From NCBI GenBank assembly GCA_050943215.1, contig JBMNOU010000013.1, positions 1 through 37,381 on the forward strand: 37,381 bases of DNA. Reading direction: 5' to 3'. Below, piece by piece: positions 18,190 to 24,604 of this stretch. The notes beneath the pieces are model-generated. The model was not told where the DNA came from and ran no database searches. It saw only the letters and a program-made list of their open reading frames with translations. Every line of letters starts with the position of its first letter. Positions within the stretch are counted from its first letter, which is position 1. The position numbers and the translations under genes are program-made. Source of the stretch: JBMNOU01 sp050943215. Lineage in GTDB: Bacteria > Bacillota > Clostridia > Christensenellales > SZUA-584.

Positions 18190-19032
18190 TTATCTATTCC
18201 AGTTTAAAAATTTAGATCTCAATAAAGGATAAAAATAATTCTCGTGAAACCTTATGAAGCACGCAAGATGTTTTGACTTTTTTATATGAACAGCTTCGCT
18301 ATTATTTATCTCCGTTTGTGTCATTCCGTCCGAGGTTAAAACGGCTCCATTTGGTGAGGTTGGCATGATAATAATCTCATCATCGGCACAGATCACAAGT
18401 GTTTTGGAATTCAGTGAATGGGGACAAACGGGTGTGGCCAACAGGCATTCAAGCTTTGGATCGACAATGGGACCTCCTGCCGAAAGCGAATACCCCGTAG
18501 AGCCTGTCGGTGTGGAAATCAGCATTCCGTCACAGTCGACGCTACTGGCTATTGCTCCGTTTATAGATAGTTTAATGTTAATCGTTCTTGCAATATCTTT
18601 TTTCAGCACAGCAATATCGTTTAATGCGTTAACCTGAAAAACCTGTTTTTTCCTTGACCAGACAGTACAATCAAGCATTATACGGTGCTCAAGATAAAAA
18701 CGGCCGGCAAAGATATCTTCGATTGCCTTTTCAATGTTATGAAGCTCTGTTTCTGTTAGAAAGCCAAGCCGCCCTAAGTTAATCCCCAGCACGCTAACGC
18801 CAAACAGGCTTGCCTGAAGCGCCGCTTTAAGTAGGGTACCGTCTCCACCCAGCACAAAAAGGCAATCAATCTGTGTATAATCAATTGCATCGGCTTCCCT
18901 GGCCGGCATCCCATCCTTGTCAAAAACAACCTCGATACCGTGGCGGCGCAGATTTTCAGCGACTTGCCTTGCACCTTTTAGGCCTTTATCTTTTATTTGA
19001 TTGGATACAATACCAACTCTTTTTATTTCCAT
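18190..19032 (-). CDS. nadK: NAD kinase
   Basis: 280 aa. It phosphorylates NAD to NADP. The GGDGTLLKAA motif near residue 52 is the catalytic GGDGT loop. NLGRLGFLTE, VDCDGMLISTPTGSTGYSLS and GGP are the other conserved blocks. The natural N-terminus is MEIKRVGIV (ATG 19032). A longer frame starting TTG at 19068 would begin within the -35 box of the promoter found here, and the ATG at 19041 overlaps its -10. Neither ATG has a visible ribosome binding site. Located between tlyA and argR as in many Firmicutes. Confidence 0.94.
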   Translation of the reverse strand: MEIKRVGIVSNQIKDKGLKGARQVAENLRRHGIEVVFDKDGMPAREADAIDYTQIDCLFVLGGDGTLLKAALQASLFGVSVLGINLGRLGFLTETELHNIEKAIEDIFAGRFYLEHRIMLDCTVWSRKKQVFQVNALNDIAVLKKDIARTINIKLSINGAIASSVDCDGMLISTPTGSTGYSLSAGGPIVDPKLECLLATPVCPHSLNSKTLVICADDEIIIMPTSPNGAVLTSDGMTQTEINNSEAVHIKKSKHLACFIRFHENYFYPLLRSKFLNWNR

Positions 19033-19039
19033 ACTGCCC

Positions 19040-19068
19040 ATTATAATAAATTTTGAATAATTATACAA
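19040..19068 (-). promoter_or_regulatory. Sigma-A promoter overlapping the nadK start
   Basis: Minus-strand TTGTAT (19063-19068) and TATAAT (19040-19045) are separated by 17 bp. Predicted initiation at about 19033 falls on the ATG at 19032, so an mRNA from this promoter would be leaderless or nearly so. Confidence 0.5.
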
Positions 19069-19107
19069 CAGCGTATTATTGTATACTCAAAAAGTTTGTC
19101 CAAAATA

Positions 19108-19899
19108 TTATAAGAGATTATGTGCGTCTTCGACGATCTGGCTGATATTAATAGAAGCAGCCTCCCCATGATCTTTGAAACAAACAAGATACTCGATATT
19201 GCCTTCGGGGCCTTTAATGGGACTATATGTGAGTCCGCACAGGATAAGCCCTATATCATGAGCGGATTTAGCTATACCTTGAATCACAACAGTATGTACA
19301 TCCTTATCACGGACTACACCTTTTTTACCTACTTTATCCCGCCCCGCTTCAAACTGAGGCTTTATTAGTGCGACGACCGTATATGGTCCTGTCAATATAT
19401 GGGTCAATACCGGCAAAACCAGCTTAAGCGAAATAAACGATACGTCAACGCTTGCAAAACCGATGTCTCTATCGAACATGTCGCGCGAGAGATACCGCGC
19501 GTTCTGCCTCTCCATTACGCACACGCGGCTATCCTGACGAAGGCGCCACGCAAGCTGTCCATGCCCCACATCCACGGCAAAAACATATGCGGCACCGTTT
19601 TGCAGCATGCAGTCAGTAAATCCTCCTGTCGAAGCACCAATGTCTATTGCAATCTTCCCTTTAAGATTAATATCAAAATATTGAATCGCTTTTTCAAGCT
19701 TTTTCCCGCCGCGGCTTACAAAAGCTTCTCTTTGTCTCAACGTCACATCTTGGCCGCTGCAGACCATGTGCGAAGGTTTATCGCATCTTTGCCCGTCGAT
19801 GTAAACAGCGCCCGATATCACGAGCGATTTTGCTTTCTCCCGGCTATCAGCCTGTCCAGTTTCACAAAGATATATATCAATTCGCTCTTTTTTTAGCAT
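19108..19899 (-). CDS. tlyA: TlyA-family rRNA 2'-O-methyltransferase
   Basis: 263 aa. The N-terminal S4 RNA-binding domain (DIYLCETGQADSREKAKSL onward) is followed by an FtsJ-like fold with SAM motif DIGASTGGFTDC near residue 80 and GHGQLAWRLR. Mycobacterial TlyA methylates 16S and 23S rRNA and affects capreomycin sensitivity; Firmicutes members are presumed rRNA methylases despite the old hemolysin name. ATG 19899 has GGAAGG 9 nt upstream. The upstream in-frame ATG at 19923 precedes that site and is unlikely. Its 5' end overlaps the 3' end of oapA by 23 nt. Confidence 0.92.
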   Translation of the reverse strand: MLKKERIDIYLCETGQADSREKAKSLVISGAVYIDGQRCDKPSHMVCSGQDVTLRQREAFVSRGGKKLEKAIQYFDINLKGKIAIDIGASTGGFTDCMLQNGAAYVFAVDVGHGQLAWRLRQDSRVCVMERQNARYLSRDMFDRDIGFASVDVSFISLKLVLPVLTHILTGPYTVVALIKPQFEAGRDKVGKKGVVRDKDVHTVVIQGIAKSAHDIGLILCGLTYSPIKGPEGNIEYLVCFKDHGEAASINISQIVEDAHNLL

Positions 19900-20455
19900 T
19901 TTGCGGACCCTTCCTGTTATCATGCATAAAAAACATTAGTACATACGAAACAAAACTGACAATTTCTTTGTTTTTGCGGATCGCTATCGTTTTGCCTGCT
20001 GCTTTTCCGGAAACCGTTAACGCCGCTATCAAACTAGAGATCACGATTGCCCATACCATCTCAGGAGAACCCGGATAGATAAGTGCAAACTTTAGTGCAA
20101 TGACCGCACCCGCCGCCCCGCTGACGATACCGCAAATATCGCCGATTACATCACCACAGATATTTGTAACGATATCGGCATTTTGCAAAAGCTTGATCGC
20201 ACTCTTTGCTCTCTTGATTTTTTTTGACGCCATCGATATAAAAGGCGCGGAATCGCACGATGCAAAAGCAATTCCGATAATATCGAAAATAACGCCGATC
20301 AGCATAATCAACAGAATAATAAAAGCAGCCGCAATGATTGGCATATTGCCCATAAGCGACTCCGTCACTACGCTGATTCCTGCCGTCAGAATGAGCGAAA
20401 TTAAAAAAATCTTCAGCGCCCAAAACTGTATTTTCTTTTGCTTTTTCTTAACCAA
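19877..20455 (-). CDS. oapA: OLE-associated membrane protein OapA (CorB/DUF21-like)
   Basis: 192 aa with about four hydrophobic segments (near residues 12-30, 35-62, 100-123, 130-150) and a basic N-terminus and C-terminus. Conserved-looking blocks are GVIFDIIGIAFASCD, MASKKIKRAK, ADIVTNICGDVIGDICGIV and GAAGAVIALKF, resembling the membrane domain of CorB/CNNM transporters without CBS domains. In Bacillus halodurans the gene next to OLE RNA encodes such a protein (OapA), which binds OLE RNA and holds it at the membrane. Start is TTG 20455 with AGGAG 7 nt upstream, 33 nt past the OLE RNA end. It overlaps tlyA. The OapA identity is inferred from topology, size and synteny. Confidence 0.82.
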   Translation of the reverse strand: MVKKKQKKIQFWALKIFLISLILTAGISVVTESLMGNMPIIAAAFIILLIMLIGVIFDIIGIAFASCDSAPFISMASKKIKRAKSAIKLLQNADIVTNICGDVIGDICGIVSGAAGAVIALKFALIYPGSPEMVWAIVISSLIAALTVSGKAAGKTIAIRKNKEIVSFVSYVLMFFMHDNRKGPQNAKKRAN

Positions 20456-20481
20456 ATATTTGCTCCTGGAAAAAAGGAAAT

Positions 20482-20496
20482 AAAAAAACGGTGGTG
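20482..20496 (-). terminator. U-run after the closing stem of OLE RNA
   Basis: The 3' strand of the closing helix (CACCACC) is followed by G and seven T on the minus strand. This could end OLE transcription partially, with read-through to oapA 33 nt further on. The stem partner is about 580 nt away, so it is not a classical local hairpin. Confidence 0.35.
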
Positions 20497-21081
20497 ATAT
20501 TTTGAATAAACCTTGCAGCTTAGGTCCAGTAGGATTTCCCTTCAGGAATACTCCCCGTCGCCGATGGAGCGGTTTCCCTTTAAACCCTGAAACGCTTCGT
20601 TACCGATAACGTGACTGGATTGCCGTTTAGACCACACTATAATCTCCAAAATATCTCGGTGCACCACGCGCACACGTACAGTCTAGGAGTTTTCCTCGAC
20701 AGCACTATATCGGTTTCTAGCCTCTTTTGCCATGCGGGTTTCTTGCAGCGATCGCTCCCGGTGCGCTTGGCCTTCGCGCCCGGGGCGTATTCTGCAATAA
20801 CACCCCGCAAAACTCAAGGCAGGCTACTCTGTACACAGCTTGTCGCCGCATTACAGGTTTCACCCCAAGTAGTAATCGTTTCAAATTACCTGCTTGGGTC
20901 TCCACGGAAGCGGGGTCTACGCCCGCATGCCATTGCGGATCGCCCCACGACCTTAACTCCCAGCATCAGCTCCCGACTGGGCGTCAGCAGCCAACACCAG
21001 AAACTTCATCGATGTGCCCTTAAACGGATTTTTAGGCCCGCCTTCAAAACCGCAGTACCGACTAGAATACTGCACCACCTT
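20489..21081 (-). ncRNA. ole: OLE RNA (ornate, large, extremophilic)
   Basis: About 590 nt with no credible minus-strand reading frame. Its 5' GGUGGUG (21073-21079) pairs perfectly with the 3' CACCACC (20490-20496), closing the molecule. Visible internal stems include GCAGUA/UACUGC just after the 5' end and a roughly 13-bp hairpin at 20864-20898. CGUUA-UCGG-UAACG lies in the 3' third. OLE RNAs are about 600 nt and usually sit directly upstream of oapA in the ispA/dxs-tlyA-nadK-argR-recN-spoIVB-spo0A neighbourhood, as here. In B. halodurans the RNP is membrane-bound and affects tolerance to cold, alcohols and Mg2+. The call rests on context and gross structure; I could not align it to the family model. 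Confidence 0.82.
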
Positions 21082-21087
21082 TATGCT

Positions 21088-21116
21088 ATTATACACAAAA
21101 ATCGTAATTTTATCAA
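21088..21116 (-). promoter_or_regulatory. Strong sigma-A promoter of OLE RNA
   Basis: Minus-strand TTGATA (21111-21116), 17-bp spacer, TATAAT (21088-21093). The predicted start near 21081 falls 1-2 nt before the 5' strand of the closing helix. This is among the best promoters in the window. Confidence 0.8.
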
Positions 21117-21217
21117 TGATACTTTTAAAATATCTACTTTTTCAAATTTATGATTGTATCATAAGTTAATATTGCCCGCTGCTAAAATATCCGATAATCC
21201 AAACTTATTATGTTGCC

Positions 21218-21646
21218 TTAGCTGCGTACAATATCAAATTCCGATGATATTTCCACATTATTTTTGATCATTGACCAGATAGGACAATAAGTCTGTTCTG
21301 CCAGCGAAACCACTTTTTGCAGATCCTCATCCGTGGCGTTGTCCGAAACAAGACGGATTTTAAGCGTGATTTTTTCAAAGCCGGTAGGGTGCTGTTCACG
21401 GCGCATCCCTCTTGCGCTTATGGTGAGCCCGCCGATATTCTTTCCCATCCGGCGCAGCAATGGCGCAATCGTTCCCCCGAGACACGAAGCTAAGCTGATT
21501 AAAAAAACTTGAAGCGGCATATAACCCTTTCCGTCTCCCAGCGGCGGAACATAATCGGTCACCACAGGAGGCAGACCGTCCGCCGTGCCCTCAAACATAA
21601 TCTTTTCATTTTTCAGTTCTACTGACGCTTCCAAAACGCTGCCCAT
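21218..21646 (-). CDS. OsmC/Ohr-family protein
   Basis: 142 aa. The two family cysteines are present, in LASCLGG and in QTYCPIW, about 65 residues apart, with the usual alpha/beta pattern around them. OsmC/Ohr proteins reduce organic peroxides through a Cys pair; this looks closer to the OsmC/YhfA branch, whose substrates are less well known. Start is ATG 21646 with TGGAGGTG upstream; the TTG at 21664 overlaps that site. It follows recA by 39 nt and is probably cotranscribed. No hairpin terminator is evident before the OLE promoter, only a short palindrome near 21149-21165. Confidence 0.87.
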   Translation of the reverse strand: MGSVLEASVELKNEKIMFEGTADGLPPVVTDYVPPLGDGKGYMPLQVFLISLASCLGGTIAPLLRRMGKNIGGLTISARGMRREQHPTGFEKITLKIRLVSDNATDEDLQKVVSLAEQTYCPIWSMIKNNVEISSEFDIVRS

Positions 21647-21685
21647 AAATACACCTCCAGTCAATTAGTATTTTAACTTTTTAAC

Positions 21686-22699
21686 CTATTTATTTTTGTC
21701 TGCCTTATCTTGTGTCAGATAATATTCTGCAAGTATTTTGTCTTTTATTTCATTATATAGATCAATATTATCTTTTAGGAACAACCGCGCATTATCTTTC
21801 CCCTGGGCAATGCGTGTCTCTCCATAATAAAACCACGAACCGGATTTTTTCACCAGTCCAAGTTGGACGCCAAGCTGTAAAACGCTGCTTTCAGCGGATA
21901 CGCCCTCACCATAATAGATATCAAATTCTGCGGTCTTGAACGGTGGTGCCACTTTATTTTTAGCAACTTTGATGCGTGTCCTGTTGCCGATCATTTCATC
22001 ACCGCTCTTGATAGTCTCAATGCGTCTGACATCAAGCCGAACGGATGCATAGAACTTCAATGCGCGTCCGCCTGGGGTCGTTTCGGGATTGCCAAACATA
22101 ATACCAACTTTCTCCCGAAGCTGGTTGATGAATACGGCTACAGTGTTTGATTTGCTGATGATGCCGGCCAGCTTACGCAGCGCCTGCGACATCAGCCTTG
22201 CCTGAAGACCGACGTGGGACGCGCCCATCTCGCCATCAATCTCCGCCTTGGGCACAAGCGCTGCCACAGAATCGACCACAATGATGTCGATCGCGCCGCT
22301 CCTGACGAGCGCTTCGGTGATCTCGAGCGCCTGTTCTCCCGTATCCGGCTGAGAAACATATAGGTTGTCCGTATCGACACCTAGCTTTTTGGCGTATGCG
22401 GGGTCGAGCGCATGCTCCGCGTCGATAAAAGCTGCCGCACCGCCCAGCTTCTGCGCCTCGGCCACCATATGCAGCGCGATCGTCGTTTTGCCCGAAGATT
22501 CGGGGCCATACACTTCTATGATGCGCCCTCTCGGCACTCCCCCAACGCCCAGCGCGATATCAAGCTCTAGGCATCCTGTGGGTATAACAGATACGGGCAC
22601 ACTCGCCGCATCACCTAGCTTCATCACGCTGCCTTTGCCAAATTGTTTCTCTATCTGTATCAGCGCCATCTCTAGCGCCTTTTGTTTTTCAACCGACAT
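21686..22699 (-). CDS. recA: RecA recombinase
   Basis: 337 aa, full length. Walker A GPESSGKTTIALH is near residue 65, followed by IDAEHALDPAYAKKLGVD, Walker B IDIIVVDSVAALVP, L1 region EGEMGDxH-like (DGEMGASHVG), and L2 FINQLREKVGIMFGNPETTPGG. It forms ATP-dependent filaments on ssDNA for homologous recombination and LexA cleavage. ATG 22699 has AGGAGG 6 nt upstream. No LexA/DinR box (GAACnnnnGTTC) is visible in the 54-nt gap from pgsA. The C-terminal tail is acidic/basic mixed and short, normal for Clostridia. Confidence 0.98.
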   Translation of the reverse strand: MSVEKQKALEMALIQIEKQFGKGSVMKLGDAASVPVSVIPTGCLELDIALGVGGVPRGRIIEVYGPESSGKTTIALHMVAEAQKLGGAAAFIDAEHALDPAYAKKLGVDTDNLYVSQPDTGEQALEITEALVRSGAIDIIVVDSVAALVPKAEIDGEMGASHVGLQARLMSQALRKLAGIISKSNTVAVFINQLREKVGIMFGNPETTPGGRALKFYASVRLDVRRIETIKSGDEMIGNRTRIKVAKNKVAPPFKTAEFDIYYGEGVSAESSVLQLGVQLGLVKKSGSWFYYGETRIAQGKDNARLFLKDNIDLYNEIKDKILAEYYLTQDKADKNK

Positions 22700-22753
22700 C
22701 CCAAACCTCCTGCTTTCATAATAAACGAAGACCCCTACCTAAAGTGTAATGCA

Positions 22754-23296
22754 TTAAAACATATCCTTGACGAGGCTTTTATTTTTAATAAAATAGTCAG
22801 CGCCCGACACAAGCGACAAAACAACGCTGATGCATATCAATACAAACCCGAAGGTAACGATCCATACTCCAAAAATACCGTTCTGCAAAAGCACTGCTAC
22901 AACTGCCACGATCTGGACGATTGTTTTCATCTTGCCAAGGCTGCTTGCCGCAAGCACCTTGCCGTCGGCCGCTGCCAGCAGCCGAAAGCCGCTGACTGCA
23001 AACTCTCTGCCCACCAGTACGATTACAAATAGCTCATGCACCCAGCCGATTGCGGCCAGCAGAATAAGCGCGCTGCATACGAGTAGCTTGTCTGCTATCG
23101 GATCTATCAGTTTACCGAAATTGGTGACGATGTTACGTTTTCTTGCAAGCGCACCGTCAAAAAGATCTGTAAGCGCTGCGATGATAAATACCAGTGCCGC
23201 ATAGTAGTTCCAGTATGCAATATCTATATAAAAAAATACGATAAATACAGGAATTAGAATCATTCTCAGCAGTGTTAGTTTGTTAGCAATATTCAT
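22754..23296 (-). CDS. pgsA: CDP-diacylglycerol-glycerol-3-phosphate 3-phosphatidyltransferase
   Basis: 180 aa integral membrane enzyme. The CDP-alcohol phosphotransferase motif DGALAR-N8-G-N3-D-N3-D is seen in FDGALARKR followed by FGKLIDPIADK near residues 47-70. It makes phosphatidylglycerol phosphate, the first step towards anionic phospholipids. Several hydrophobic helices span the rest. The ATG overlaps the rimO stop (ATGA), indicating translational coupling. The order rimO-pgsA-recA is common in Firmicutes. Confidence 0.95.
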   Translation of the reverse strand: MNIANKLTLLRMILIPVFIVFFYIDIAYWNYYAALVFIIAALTDLFDGALARKRNIVTNFGKLIDPIADKLLVCSALILLAAIGWVHELFVIVLVGREFAVSGFRLLAAADGKVLAASSLGKMKTIVQIVAVVAVLLQNGIFGVWIVTFGFVLICISVVLSLVSGADYFIKNKSLVKDMF

Positions 23297-24603
23297 TTAG
23301 CTTCTCCCAATAAATCATACTCATAAGCGTCTTTTATAAGGACATCATGAAACGCGCCCGGCGTCAAGTCTTTTTTTGTAGAAATATACGTGACACCATC
23401 CACCTGCGGCGCCTGTCCCATATTTCTGCCCATATATATCCCCGTTTCCGGGTCTTTGCCATCAACAATCACCCGCATTTTTTTACCCAGCTGGCCTTGG
23501 CATATCTGCTGAGAAATGCCTTCTTGATATTCCATAACCGTCTGGTATCGCTCCATTTTTATTTCTTCGGGTATCTGGTTTGGCATGCCCGCCGCGGCAG
23601 TACCCTCTTCTATGGAATACCTAAAAACTCCAAGTCTTTCAAACTTTAATTCTTCAATACAGTCAACAAGCGTTTTAAAATCGTTTTGGGTTTCTCCTGG
23701 AAAACCAACAATCAGCGACGTTCTTAGCACAAACCCTGCATCGTGAAGCTCTTTGACAATATTCTTTGTTGAAGCCATTGTGTTCCTTCGGTTCATTCGT
23801 TTGAGCACGTTATCGCTGAAATGTTGCACCGGAATATCCATATACCGGCATACGTTATCGTGCTCTAACATCGCGCCTATAAGCTCATCGGTCACGCCCT
23901 CCGGATAACAGTAAAGCACCCGCAGCCAGCCGTCCTGCATGATACCCGCCGCCTCGTGAATCAGCTTTGGAAGCGCATTTTTCCCAAAGTCCTCACCATA
24001 TCTTGTGGTGTCCTGAGCGATCAATATAGCCTCGGAAATACCGTGCATTTTTAGGTCTTCGAGCTCGCTTAAAATACTCTTTAAACTGCGGCTGTTTATT
24101 CCTCCTCTGATCTGCGGTATCGCACAATAGCTGCAGTTATTAGAGCACCCATCCGCGATACGCAGATATGCTATATGCCCCGGCGTTGTCAGCACCCTAT
24201 CCGTCAGGTCCTGATCCAGCCTTTCACAGCATACGTATTTTTTGCCGCTGAGGGCGGATTTTATTGCATCGCAGATCTTACTGTAGCATGAAACCCCAAG
24301 AAAAACGTCTACCTCAGGCAGCTCGTCGACCAGATCCTTGGCGTAACGTTGGGCAAGGCAGCCAGTTACAGCCAGTACACGAGCATTCGCTTCTTTATAC
24401 TTTGCCATTTCAAGAATCGTATCAATAGACTCCTGCTTTGCCTCATTGATAAAACCGCATGTGTTTACAATGATAACATCGGCGTCATCAGGCTCGTCCA
24501 CGATAACAGCATTGCTCATAGCCAACACGCCCAGCATGTGTTCGGTGTCGATTCTGTTTTTTGCGCAACCTAGCGATACGATATAAATATAAATGTTTTC
24601 CAT
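23293..24603 (-). CDS. rimO: Ribosomal protein S12 methylthiotransferase RimO
   Basis: 436 aa. The N-terminal UPF0004 domain has Cys in SLGCAKNRID, VNTCGFI and VTGCLAQRY (second Fe-S cluster). The radical-SAM core has CSNNCSYCAIPQIRGG near residue 145, with the CxxxCxxC triad. A C-terminal TRAM domain follows. It adds a methylthio group to an Asp of ribosomal protein S12. Start is ATG 24603 with GGGGAGG 6 nt upstream; 11 further upstream codons would lie within the ftsK end. It begins 2 nt past the ftsK stop region and overlaps pgsA. Confidence 0.95.
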   Translation of the reverse strand: MENIYIYIVSLGCAKNRIDTEHMLGVLAMSNAVIVDEPDDADVIIVNTCGFINEAKQESIDTILEMAKYKEANARVLAVTGCLAQRYAKDLVDELPEVDVFLGVSCYSKICDAIKSALSGKKYVCCERLDQDLTDRVLTTPGHIAYLRIADGCSNNCSYCAIPQIRGGINSRSLKSILSELEDLKMHGISEAILIAQDTTRYGEDFGKNALPKLIHEAAGIMQDGWLRVLYCYPEGVTDELIGAMLEHDNVCRYMDIPVQHFSDNVLKRMNRRNTMASTKNIVKELHDAGFVLRTSLIVGFPGETQNDFKTLVDCIEELKFERLGVFRYSIEEGTAAAGMPNQIPEEIKMERYQTVMEYQEGISQQICQGQLGKKMRVIVDGKDPETGIYMGRNMGQAPQVDGVTYISTKKDLTPGAFHDVLIKDAYEYDLLGEAK

Positions 24604-24604
24604 G

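Noticed and set aside
20489..21081. tmRNA (ssrA) or group II intron as the identity of the large RNA
   Set aside because: No tRNA-like 3' end with CCA and T-loop, no proteolysis-tag frame, and no intron domain V or reverse transcriptase; position next to an OapA-like gene fits OLE better.
20611..21153. Plus-strand 180-codon open frame
   Set aside because: It runs antisense to the structured OLE region and has no ribosome binding site or recognisable protein character; it arises from GC-rich stems lacking stops.
21149..21165. Terminator of the osmC-like gene
   Set aside because: The 7-bp A/T palindrome is weak and lacks a U run on the minus strand.
22700..22753. LexA/SOS box before recA
   Set aside because: No GAACnnnnGTTC-like sequence is present in the gap.
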